Below are positions 12,418 to 23,327 of a stretch of 64,000 bases of DNA, one piece after another. The stretch is taken from contig CM082582.2 of NCBI GenBank assembly GCA_040954595.2, positions 12,586,001 through 12,650,000 of the forward strand, given 5' to 3'. The stretch's first letter is position 1. The number at the start of each line of letters is the position of its first letter. The position numbers and the translations under genes were made by a program. The notes under the pieces were generated by a model. The model was given only the letters and a program-made list of their open reading frames with translations, was not told the origin of the DNA and did not search any database. This DNA is from Balanoglossus misakiensis. Lineage: Eukaryota > Hemichordata.

Positions 12418-14575
12418 ATGGCGGACGCTGAAGTACTGCTCTACGGGCTGGAGGTGTCGTTCTACACGCAAAGAGTAAGTTTCACGTATTTTCACAGGAT
12501 GTAACCGAAAAGTACTTGTCACTTTTCGTTTGGTATCCACGGCAAAGTTCACTGACATTGACAACCATTTTGTGTGTTGAGTGATGACCCAGATCCATAA
12601 AAATGTTATAGGTTACCATCCTTTTATACCACGAACGCCAGGTTGCGGACAATTGATCTAAGTTCAACCTAATACCAAATCAACGCCACGCTCTTACCTC
12701 AAGATGAATGAAATTTTGAATGTGCCCCTATCCGAGCCTTTGCTTTTGTGTCACCTGAAAAGGGTTAATAAGAAAGACGAGCACTGGATGTATGAGATTT
12801 GTAGGCAAAAGTTGGCCGGGACCAAACTCATCACAAAAGAGATCATAACGCCATTTATTTGTGTACCGTGGTCTCTGAAGATGGGGGTCTGCTCAAAATT
12901 AGAGCGTTGCTATTTTTACTGATTATATTATATGTTGCACATCGGTGAATTGGGTTGCGCGCAAAGCATTGTGGAACTGGTTGTCGCTTCAGATCAATAT
13001 GGTAATGAGAACTCCCGGTTTCTTCGATAGAAAAACACACGGGTTAAATTTTACGATCGCCAAATGGATAATCGATTATTGTGAAAAAAGCAAGGTTACA
13101 ATGAATGTTTATTTGAGGTGTAAAAGTGACTTTAAATCTTTCATGATCTAGGCGAGAATTGCACTGGAGGAAAAAGGCATCAAATACAGGGAATACAAGA
13201 TGAACTTGGCAATGGCTGAAACCATCTCCCCATGGTACATGAGATTAAATCCACTTGGCAGAGTGCCAACGCTGGTCCATGGCGACAATGTGGTCCCTGA
13301 ATCAGAGAAAATTATCGAATATCTGGACGAAATATTTCCAGAAAGTGAGTATAGCTTGAATTTTGAAATGTTGATACTGGCAATGTAACGCAGAAAAAAT
13401 TTATATATTAACCAGTAATGCTAATTGAAATAATTGGCTTTATTACATTAATCTAGCGCCCCGAATGTGTCCGGACAAATCGACGGACGAGGGACATCGC
13501 TGCGAATATTTCAAGAAACTGTGTGATAAAGTTGATCCAATTGTTCTGACGATGGGTGGCACTACAGTGTTCCCGGAGATTTCCGGTTCCGAAAATTACT
13601 GGTGGATGTGGTCACCGAATAACATAAGATATTGCAGAAAAGGTAAAACTACGAGCAAAAACATAATTTTAGAGGTAGAATGTTTATACACTTTACAGTT
13701 CGTTTTATATCTTAATGTCATCGCCTTGGGAACGAGGTCCAGCCCAAATTTCGTAACCCTCGGAAAGGATGAAAAATTGCGATGACCTTTTTAATAATAT
13801 ATTTCCCAGCATTTAGAGAAGTTATACCGGAAAAATGCGAAGAGTTTGCACAGAGCAGTCCCGACTTGAAGGAAGTCTACGCCAAGAAAGCGGCTTGGGG
13901 ACGAGGCTGGACCCTCGAACCCAACAAAGATGAGCTACAAACGATGCTGCACCTCGCCGATGACGTATTCTCTAAACTGGAGATCGAACTTTCCAGAAAA
14001 ACCGAAAATGCATCAAGTGGTAAGCTTGCTTTGAATAGATTCAAAGGGCGAGAAATTTAGCCCCTGTACTTGGCTGAAAAGTTGCCAATTTCTCGTCATA
14101 ATGTATTTAGTAGATTTCATGCGAGGTGTTTCAATGAATAACCAATGCTCTGTTCCGTAGTTTATCAGGTCGTCTGCATATTTTTTCAGACAGACCACAA
14201 TGGTTGTGCGGTGAAAACTTCACCATAGCAGACATTTACTGGGCAGTGCTACTCCATCGCATGGAGGAACTTGGCCTTGCAAAGAGGTACTGGGAAAACG
14301 ACAAGCGCCCTCATGTCGAGAAGTATTTCGACCAAATCAGAAACTGGGATAGCTACAAGAAATCCAAACCGTCTGTGTCTCGGTTTCTCGTGATCCTTGA
14401 GGCTATCAAACCAAAACTGCCGTGGGTTCTTGCCATTGGCGTCACGGCTGCCGTCATCGGGTTTGGAGTTGGATATGCGTTGTCGAAAGGAAAGCAGGGG
14501 ATGACGGTGAAGGATTTTGTGCCGTTCAAAATCGAAAAAGACCAAATATGGGTCTGGAGATATGGAAAACAGTGA
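12418..14575 (+). CDS. GDAP1-like glutathione S-transferase family protein C, transmembrane tail
   Basis: Exons 12418-12474, 13152-13344, 13457-13642, 13810-14019, 14190-14575; 343 residues. Exon 1 encodes MADAEVLLYGLEVSFYTQR (context AAGATGG) and joins in phase 0 to ARIALEEKGIKYREYK. The GST N-terminal domain includes NPLGRVPTLVHGDNVVPES; the C-terminal domain includes WLCGENFTIADIYW near 220-233. A hydrophobic helix at about 294-313 is followed by a 28-30 residue hydrophilic tail, unlike B, which ends in its helix. Vertebrate GDAP1 likewise has a short tail after the membrane helix, so C has the most GDAP1-like topology of the four. Polyadenylation signal AATAAA at 14944. Specific substrate or role is unknown. 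Confidence 0.88.
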
Positions 14576-16214
14576 GCGTCTCAAGACAGTGACGTCATAT
14601 ACGTACATGTATATGAAATATCTACATTTTACCAGTAACCTTGAACTGTCGCATAGAGACTCTTTCTCTCGCCTAACAACAGAATTAATGACGTCATTGA
14701 TTCAGCATAAACTGCAATTAAAACAGCAAGAAACACAAGATGCACTCGAATAATAACACAAGCGAACAATAACGCCATCACGGATGTGCAGACCAACATC
14801 ATATGATGTTTGCTCTCCTATCTGTATCATACATATATATATTTCTGCTTTCATCAATGTACATATACTGACAGTTGATATAAATTCAGATTGAAGAGTG
14901 CGACTATCTTTACTAGTGTTGCATTTTCAATCTTTATTTTTTAAATAAAAATAAAATGAAAACTGTTTTGTTCTTCGTTTTTTCATAATTAATTTTGTAG
15001 GCGTACTTCCATGTTGTCAGGGGCGCGTACAAATTTGTGAAAAACATCTGGTGAAGCTATGCATTGTGCGTGGTGGTCACTCTCAACCAATGGGAATGCT
15101 CATATACTGCAGGTGCACACTCAAGTTCCACTCGTTATTGGCTGACAGGAGAGAAATGCGAGCTTTATGATTGGTTGATGTGTTACGACTTTCGTGTCGT
15201 TCAATATCTGAACGACTGCAAACTGCAAGCGAACGTTTTTGTCTGACACGCATGCAATCACCATCCGTCAATACCATGTCTTTGACCTCACTTTGAGCGT
15301 TCGATCAGCATGGCGTCCGGAATGAAAGTTATGTCTGGTAATACTTTTGGAAACTGGAAAAATGTTACTCAGCCAAGCTTGACCGTGTCGTTGTCTACGT
15401 GATGCAATGCCGCTCGTTCGAGTTCGGTGACCGCGGAGTGAACGGCCGGCCCGGCCTCAGTGTGAATGGACAATGTACGTATACACGGGGTATCATCCAG
15501 GCTACGGAATTATGGGATTGACGCCATTTGGAAAGCCACACCCCAAAATCGAATGGAATCAAATGTGGCACGTGAAAAAAATAACACAACAGACTTGTAC
15601 TAGTAACAGTCATGATTTCCTATTTTTAAATGGCAAACATTTATCCTAGCTATTTTGATATCCCTTACACACCCGATCACATGATGGTGATGTTTCGTCA
15701 CCATCTCGTGGTTGTTTACCACTACATGAATTTCTTTCGATGACGTGCTTGTAAATTTAGCCTGGTTGTTTTTCTTCATGGATGTAAATGTAGAATTGCA
15801 TTTTAAGCCCATTATCGAAGTCTGGCTGAATGTTCAATATGCCCCTGTTGATGTGAAATTTTAAACGGATAAAGAGTTTCCAATATGAGATTTAATTCCC
15901 GTGTGTACGTACGCCCTCAGAGAGATGGATCACTATTTTGAAGTTGAAAAACAAAAACTTGATAAAAGACCAAATCACTTTTCAACTCCTCCCAACAGAT
16001 ATCTAAACATTTGCAAATGAAAGCGATCCCCGGAGATGTCAAAGTTCGAAGGTCAAGAAAAAGTTAACCGCCTGTGACCCTATTAACACCGTCGACGTTC
16101 AGTCACAACAGAGCAGGCGGCCACAGCACACAGTTTCAGCACCTGAACCCAGAACTGTTGCCAAAGTGTGAATCATTTGAAGGTTCGGAGGAAAAACAAC
16201 GACCAATCGTCACA
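14576..16214. other. Intergenic between GDAP1-like C and D
   Basis: 3' UTR of C up to about 14960 (AATAAA at 14944). Around 15085-15175 lie several CCAAT/ATTGG boxes, followed at 15310 by an ATG with a possible weak donor (discussed in findings). Nothing else coding is supported. Confidence 0.45.
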
Positions 16215-19200
16215 ATGGGAGATTTGATATTGTATCACTTTGAACTCTCCTTCTATTCCCAGTTGGTGAGTACGAGTAAGGAACTTGATTGCAGGGAATG
16301 TTAAAGCTGGCTTGACGGGTCTTTTTTAAAGGCGGGGGCTGAACATGGAATTTCTTGACCCGTGTACTGTAGTATACTACAAGGAAAGTGTTGCAAGTTT
16401 TTCTTTTATTTCCGTCAAGATTCTTACTGAACATGTATTGAAATAATATTACCATGGCAACTGTCATTTCTGGGCTTATCAACTTTGCTGCATACTTTTG
16501 GCTCAACGATACCTGCGATACGTTACCAAGCACAGCATATGTCGCCTTTATACAGGGAATTAAGCACTCTACAAGCTGACGATTTTTCATGTATTGTGAT
16601 GTTTAACTTTTGATGCTCTTTTAGTACTCAAATCATAAAATTGTGCGGGTTAAGCGTACAATTCACCTCGGGGTTTAAAAGTTCGCGACAAAAAAACAAC
16701 CCCAAAGTCATTTTATCTGGTATTCACCCACCCACCCCCGGAATTCGGTGCCTGCACAATATCCCAATCTGAACAACAGCCCCGCATCAGTTGGCTGTTT
16801 TCTCCGCCAATACGCTATGATTTTTATTCCGATGATGTCGCGAAAAAACAGCTTTATTTTTTCTAAATGGAGCACTTATTTATTTTGAATGTTCACAAAT
16901 AAATCTTCGCTTCAATAGAGGCTATCTAAACGAACAATACTTTCTATTGATCACGTGATGAACTATCCCCGGTCACATGAATAAACTTCATTTTATGTGG
17001 AAAAGAATAGACTCGTTGTTCTCTGTGTAAAAAAGGTTCCACTCCCCAGATGACCTAGTTGGCTTCCGATCTCATTTTTACAAAGATTTTAATTTGCCTT
17101 CCATTCTGGTAATTACCTCAAAACACGAAATTAGCGATATTAAAATAATTGCCTCATTTTTTGACTGCTGCATAAACCCGGGTCAGTTACAAAAATCGCT
17201 TGTCATCGATTATATGATGCTTTCAATCATTCCACTTTGAAATGTGGTTGTGGGGGTAAAGCAGAATGCCAATGGGGATACTCTGATGATTTTCGTTGCA
17301 TTGCTGTTGTGTTTTTTGTCTGAGTGAAAAGTCGTGTTAGGAGTGGTGGACGAGTACAAAGGAGTAATTGTTTTCAACTCCTGTGACCTGGTATCTCAGA
17401 CTTTACAATGTGCCGGTTCAGCTGTGTAGGAGGCGAGCGAGTCAACTAGTAAAATGGGGGGGGGGGGGGGGGGACATGGATGTTTTGGGCGTGATCATGT
17501 GGAGGCGTATATTAAATATGATATTCCTGTTGGTCATGGTCATTTTTGGGAGCTAATTATTCGTGCGCTCAGAGCCAGAGAACGGACAGCACTCGGCATA
17601 GCGAACAAGTGAAATACCAAACAGGACATCGAGAGTGTGATGTTATCGGCATCAAACAATCACGCGCTTCATCTCAGAATAGTTCATATCCACGCAGGCG
17701 TGACTGCCTGTCACAAAATTTGGGGTTGTCGTTGCTAATATAAATGCATTGAAGCACAGTCCCTCCTTACAACTTTGAACGCAGCGAAACACGCAGGTAT
17801 GTGCACCTGTTTGATCAGGACGGGTCGATATTTTCATGGAAGATGCTGATTACGTAAGGCGGGTGTATGACAGAACTCTACAAACTGATGCGACTCGGTG
17901 ATCGACCGAGACTTATCTTTTTTCCGAATTGGTGGCGACTCGAACCATTTTATTGGCATATCTACCAGGAAGACACTATATAGGTTATCGCCCACCTATG
18001 CCAAACGAACAAACGGTCCGTTGACACAGAACAATACACCAGTGTTTTCCCGGCCCGCAGGATTTCCAAATTTTAATAGCCTTTGGAAGGCATTGTGTCC
18101 GATTCAAATCTCGTCCTCTTGACTAGCGTTCAATAAAAATAGTGAACTTTTGCGCAAGTTTGCTACGCTCCGTCTAGCTGCAATGTCTGGTATTGGATGT
18201 TGGATGTTTGCAGTCCACACACAATATCAAGCGAAACCTCGAGCTATACGGCCGTAACTGCAGCTGGGGCGGGGTTAGGTCAGATGTCTGGTGGCTTATT
18301 GTCCAGGGCTTAACTTAACTGTCCCAGCACCAACTGGTAAGCTGAAAGGATAGAAGCCAATAAACGTGGGTTTTGATTACTGCACGATTGCATGCTTAAT
18401 ATGTCACGTCTGTTTTAGGCTCGCACAGGTCTCGCTGAAAAAAAACTGTCGTACAAGAAGAAATCGGTAGATTTTGAAGACCTCGATCACATCGCGCCGC
18501 AGTATATGAAATTGAACCCGAAAGGTCAGGTGCCGACTTTGGTCCATGGAGAGCAAGTGATTACAGACTTCGCGGAGATTATAAAATATCTTGATGACAA
18601 CTTCACTGAAAGTAAGTAACACGGAGGCCCAAATCACGTCACAGCTCTGTTTTCTGTTTTAAAATGGTGTATTTCTCCACTTCACTTCTTGTTCTAAGGG
18701 AGGTTTCATTTATTATGGAGGGTGGGCCGGAGGAAATTTGGGTCGGTCTGTCACGTCAATGTGACCCACCCTGTGTTATAAATAAAAGCTCCCTAACAAC
18801 ACCAGCAAGGCAGTTAGTGTTAATGCATTTCTGTGTTATTCTCGCACACAACACAGGTGTCAAGTTGGTACCCGATTCCGAAAGTGACGAAGGCGAACGT
18901 TGGTCTTACCTCAAAGAGCTTGGTGACAAATTTAAGCCTTTTCAGATGTTGACCTCTGTGCCGTGGTATCCAGAAATCGCCGGCAGCGATCACCCGGACA
19001 TCAAGAAAAAGAAATATCTTGCTGAGATGATATGGAAGGGCAAGTATTTGAACATTCTGCATCAGCTCTGCGAATTCACGTTTAATTTATATTCCTGCCA
19101 CCTTTCCATCAGTTATGTTCTCATCGAGCACTTACGTTTAAAGGCCAATAGGTTGAACTTCAGAGGGCTTGTGACATGTAGCTGCTAAAAACACATACAT

Positions 19201-19925
19201 ATTGGCCTTTAAAGTCTCTTCTAGCCTAGTTGCCTCAATTACAGAAACATAGACATAACGATATGTTGTACACGTTACAGTCATGCGGGAAGACATACCG
19301 AAGAAGTGTGACGTGTACGCCGAGGAGAACCCGGATTTGAAAGAAGCATACGAGGAGAAAAAGGAACAAGTGGCCAAACTGCCTGAGGAACCAGACGTAG
19401 AAGATATGCAGTTGACACTAGCGATCATGGGAGATGTTTTGACCCAGATTGATCGCCTGCTAAAGCCGGACGAACCCAAAGCAAACGAAGAGGCAAATAA
19501 CAAGAAAGGTATAGATTGGTGATTTTTTAAAACTAACAACGTCAGTAGTCGTTATTCATTGACATGCAGTGATGACAAGCAGAATAGTGTGCATTTTAGC
19601 ATCGCGTTGTAGGAAATATAAATGGTAAAACCAGTTTTGAGTTTTAAATGGATAACCGTTGGCATTTCCTATTCTTGTTGCCATAGAAACTCAAAAATGG
19701 CTGTGCGGTGACCACTACAGCATCGCCGACATCTATTGGAGCATCATACTCAACTGGCTTGATGAAGCGGGCCTGGCCAATCGCTACTGGGGCGAAGGGA
19801 AACGCGCCAATCTTGCCGCGTACTATGAGACCTCAAAAGAACGCGACAGCTTCAAGAAAGGCACGCCGTCAGCCATGACTTTGATGCTGTATGGACTGAA
19901 AAGCAGGTGGTGCGCCATTTTGTGA
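16215..19925 (+). CDS. GDAP1-like glutathione S-transferase family protein D, CaaX-type C terminus
   Basis: Exons 16215-16265, 18419-18611, 18857-19039, 19281-19508, 19687-19925; 297 residues. Exon 1 encodes MGDLILYHFELSFYSQL. Exon 2 (193 bp) contains NPKGQVPTLVHGEQVITD. Exon 4 encodes a highly charged helical loop (REDIPKKCDVYAEENPDLK), and exon 5 WLCGDHYSIADIYWSI. Intron 3 has a GC donor (GCAAGT at 19040), needed to keep frame and to match the phase of the sister genes. The protein stops at the point where B begins its membrane helix: LKSRWCAIL aligns with VKRKWPWMI of B. The last four residues CAIL form a geranylgeranyl-type CaaX box. Membrane attachment by prenylation is inference. AATAAA at 20013-20018. 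The alternative is a recently truncated tail anchor. Confidence 0.86.
16266..18418. other. Long first intron of GDAP1-like D
   Basis: A 2153-bp intron. It contains an 18-G homopolymer (17456-17473) and a CACCCACCCCC stretch near 16728. No exon or RNA gene recognised. Confidence 0.55.
17456..17473. repeat. Poly-G tract (18 G)
   Basis: An uninterrupted run of 18 G; potential G-quadruplex and a likely site of length error in sequencing. Confidence 0.9.
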
Positions 19926-20744
19926 TGCATCAAGCACCATGATCGTTGGGGGTGTACTTTTTAACCGTCGTATTTACCTGTATCGCGCTTGTGCGTCGAA
20001 ACTAACCACTATAATAAATGAAAACGCGGTATAATATTTGCAATGATCAGCACTTACTATGAGAAATGTGAGATTAGCGGCGATAGAGGTACTATAGTCT
20101 GGCGAATTAGTCTGCACTTCAAATTCTATGTATGTAAGTTTACGACAACGGTTCATCGATGTACATGAATCATGATGGCTGTTCAAACAAAACAACTTTA
20201 AAAGTAACTATAGATGTGGGTGAAACATATCTTCGTATATTTGTCTTATATCCCATCACCAAAGGATAGAAAGTTGCGCTATAACAAAACCCCACCTATC
20301 GTTGTTATATTTACCATATTTACTACATATCTGCATGATGTACAGCGAGTCATGGCAACCTTTCGTTGAGCATATGTAACATAATCTACTAAAAGAAATT
20401 AAACTGAAATTACCAAGATAATGCAATAAGTGGGCGACATTGTCCGTGTAACATTCAGCGGAAAACTGCTGGCCTTGGTCACGTGATTCGCTTTTTATTA
20501 TATGTAAACTATTTACTTGATAAAATCAATAAACTGACAACCTCTTACCATCAAATATGTTAATTTATTGGGAAGTGTCACTCTCTCAGAGTGGCTTACA
20601 ACCAATCACAAGCTTCACAAAATGCACCTGGTGAATGAAACATTTTGATTGGATAGTTGTCAGTCAGTTCATTTGTCAGGTGATCAGTGAGCAGTGAGGT
20701 GCCGCTTCCATCATTCGAAACTCAGTCTTTGACGTACAGACACC
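19926..20744. other. Intergenic: 3' end of GDAP1-like D and CCAAT-rich upstream region
   Basis: AATAAA at 20013-20018 and 20529-20534. Between 20600 and 20655 there is a CCAAT box and an inverted ATTGG, about 100-150 bp before the ATG at 20745, consistent with a promoter. Confidence 0.4.
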
Positions 20745-21569
20745 ATGGCTGAAAGTTGTGACGAGAACGACCTATTTATTGCCCAGAGAAATTTCCGACA
20801 CCCAAGGAAAAGTGAAGGACATGACTGTGGTGATATGGACTGGATTTTACAAGATTTTGGAAACCATTGCCCATGGAAAGTGACGACGAAAATCAAGGGT
20901 GCCTTGTCTCCTGGCTTGCAGCCCACATTGCGCACATCCTCTACTGTAAGTAACAGTTTTTCAGTAATTTTTTCCTCGAAACATAACATGCGGTTCTGTA
21001 CTATTTCATTTATTCGTATCCCCATCAATGCTTGTCGATCTTGCTGGCAATTTTTGGCAATTTCCTGCGAGAAAAGGGGAAACCAGCGTGGATTATTAAG
21101 AGCGTTTGTATTTCATGAATCGCGATTCAACTCTGCAGGATTAGAATTTGCCGGCCATTAGCCTGCTAGACTAAGACCGCATTATTTTCTAAGCTATTAA
21201 ATCCCGTGTAATATAATCTCAAGGTCCTGGAATGTTTTCATGTGTGTATCTTAAGTTAAAGAATGCAAGAGTAAGTTAGTAGCCGGCCAAAATCGTGATG
21301 CGATTTTAATAGGCATAGACTTGTGATAAGCACTGCCGTCGCAATCATATTGACTGCATACTCGGCATACGGCGGTCACTCTCAATGTCTGTGGCGTTCT
21401 AAATTCGTCTTCGCGTCGTTTACGATTGAAGGAGTGTACTGACATTTTACGGTGGAAATCGATAGGCGATGAGATTTGACCTTTTGGCATTCTCAGCCGT
21501 CAACAGAGGCCGCTGTTGCATTGACGCAAAACATATTGCCAATACTATTTCCAAGGAACATTGGTACAT
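20745..21569 (+). CDS. Candidate two-exon orphan gene
   Basis: An ATG in strong context (ACCATGG) opens a 67-codon stretch, MAESCDENDLFIAQR onward, ending at a good donor (GTAAGT at 20946). An acceptor ending TTCTCAG just before 21498 joins in phase 0 to a short exon (PSTEAAVALTQNILP), which stops with TAA at 21567-21569; the product would be about 91 residues. Read without splicing the frame runs to 21161. CCAAT boxes lie upstream. I do not recognise the protein. It has no signal peptide or membrane helix and is rich in Asp, Cys and His. It could be a real small gene, the first exon of a gene whose other exons I missed, or chance. Confidence 0.25.
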
Positions 21570-21610
21570 AATCACATTCACACCATTTGTTTAAAAACAA
21601 TTGAAATCAC

Positions 21611-21616
21611 TTTATT
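21611..21616 (-). terminator. Polyadenylation signal of FITM-like gene
   Basis: TTTATT on the plus strand, AATAAA on the minus strand, about 325 bp beyond the FITM stop codon. Confidence 0.5.
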
Positions 21617-21940
21617 TTGCCATGAGCCCAAAATGAATATGACAGAAGTAGATGGCTACATTCGATGTGCATAAACATAAATAAGGAATAAATAAAAACA
21701 TCTGTGAACTGGAAATACATGTAATCTGATTGTACCCTGTTTACAGAATTATTGTAACAGGGGGGATTTCTCTTGCATTTTCTGCACTTGATATGTCCTG
21801 CGTGAGACTTGTCATGTTGTCCTTGTGAATGACCTGGATGTGAAGTCAGGTCATGATCTCTCACAGATAAAAATACTTGATCTAAAATGGTAAGACTGAA
21901 GAAGTCACTTTGAGACAAAGCTTCAGTTCTGTTTATGTAT

Positions 21941-23176
21941 TCACAATGTGGATGTTTTCCCAGTTTTTCTGTTGTCACTATGCAAATCCGGGTAAACTTT
22001 GTTGTATAGAACCCTGTATGTTGTGTACCAGGTTACTAGAGAGATTGTCAATGCGACGACTTTGTGTGAGGTGGTGTGGAAATAAACTTGAGTGCAGACA
22101 AGCATGAACTCCCACAAGAGACACAGCAAGGTCATTATCAAGAACATGACATTGATAAACATATGGAGGTATGGTTTCTTCTTCAACTGTGTCTTGGACT
22201 TGGACCGTGATGCTAACTTCACGTAGTAGCACAACTCCTCGGAGATGAGCAAGGCACAGTGTGTGAGGAGGAATGTATGCCCGGAGATGTCATACCCATC
22301 CCAGTCATGACCATTTCTGACACACGATCTTTTGTTCGTGAACTCGCCTCCCCCAGAACACCCGCCTGTCATGTCTTCAATCCAGAAGAACAATTCTACC
22401 CAACAGTACCACTCCACGGTGCCAACCACCAGACGCATCAAGTCTTTCGCCATTTTCCACACGTCCCCATTTCGCACTATGTAACTGGCCGGCAGAAGAA
22501 ACACCATAGCAACCCCGCAGGTCCATCCCCACGACAATTTCACGAAATATTGATTGAAAACGTTGTTTTTGTCGGAGAAATAAGTCTTAGGAGGGGTGGT
22601 GAGGTCACAAATGGAACTGCCAATGACGACTATCGCAATGTATAGAACTGCTTTCTTCGAAGGTTCCAGGAATAAATATCTGTAAAGAAAGCTTCCCCGT
22701 TGTTTCTTAGGAGATGACCTCGGAGAGGACAATCCAGAGGGCGACTCGTGACCTTTGACCCTGCTCTGTTGATCGCCGACTGAAGCCAAGTGATCCGCAG
22801 GCGAACGTAGTTCTTCGCCACTATCTGCGCGTACAGATCCAATCGTCATTTTACCACTTTTTAAGTTCCTCTCCTTACTAGAAGAACTCTGTGACGAAGT
22901 TTGGCGTTTACTATCTCTTCTTCTCGACTTGCCGACGTGGCTTTCGTTACCAATGGCAATGCCAGCGTCGCTCTGTTTGGTCGACATATCTTTCCTGGAA
23001 GCGCTACCTTTGTTCGCTGACTCTTTCTTTAGATCCGTCTGTCTCTTCCACTTCTTTTCAGTGCGATTAGGACTTCTACTGACGCTTCGACGGCCTGGAC
23101 TTTTGGATTTACGGTGACGTGTCAAGGATTGCTTGTCCGAGCTTTGGCGACTTTGCGATCGTGTGGTGGGCGCCAT
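21941..23176 (-). CDS. FITM2: Fat storage-inducing transmembrane protein (FIT family) with long N-terminal extension
   Basis: One uninterrupted 411-codon frame. Residues about 164-400 align along their length with the FIT family: SDKNNVFNQYFVKLSWGW matches the family start of TM2, and HDWDGYDISGHTFLL carries the conserved His (300). VYFHTTSHK carries the second conserved His (367). In mouse FIT2 the equivalent histidines (H155, H214) are needed for acyl-CoA diphosphatase activity. FIT proteins sit in the ER membrane and are required for lipid-droplet budding and ER lipid homeostasis. About five to six hydrophobic segments can be seen. Residues 1-163 are an added, low-complexity, Ser/Arg/Lys-rich, probably disordered region not present in vertebrate FIT2. 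The start has a GCAATATGG context. FITM2 rather than FITM1 is assigned by similarity only. Confidence 0.92.
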   Translation of the reverse strand: MAPTTRSQSRQSSDKQSLTRHRKSKSPGRRSVSRSPNRTEKKWKRQTDLKKESANKGSASRKDMSTKQSDAGIAIGNESHVGKSRRRDSKRQTSSQSSSSKERNLKSGKMTIGSVRADSGEELRSPADHLASVGDQQSRVKGHESPSGLSSPRSSPKKQRGSFLYRYLFLEPSKKAVLYIAIVVIGSSICDLTTPPKTYFSDKNNVFNQYFVKLSWGWTCGVAMVFLLPASYIVRNGDVWKMAKDLMRLVVGTVEWYCWVELFFWIEDMTGGCSGGGEFTNKRSCVRNGHDWDGYDISGHTFLLTHCALLISEELCYYVKLASRSKSKTQLKKKPYLHMFINVMFLIMTLLCLLWEFMLVCTQVYFHTTSHKVVALTISLVTWYTTYRVLYNKVYPDLHSDNRKTGKTSTL

Positions 23177-23317
23177 ATTGCTTTTTCAAAGCATGCTGGG
23201 AACGGAGTTCAAAGGTTATAAACAACACCGAAACGGTTTGTGGAGGGACTGTGGTGTACTGAAAAGTAGGAAAGAATTGTATCGCTGGCATAAAGTCTCG
23301 AGACAAGTTTGGGTGCA

Positions 23318-23327
23318 CTTTATATAG
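23318..23327 (-). promoter_or_regulatory. TATA box upstream of FITM-like gene
   Basis: CTATATAAAG on the minus strand, about 140 bp before the ATG, implying a 5' UTR of roughly 110 bp. Confidence 0.45.

Noticed and set aside
18095-18115. GATTCAAATC resembling a pol III B box (tRNA or SINE)
   Set aside because: No A box at proper distance and no cloverleaf or SINE tail.
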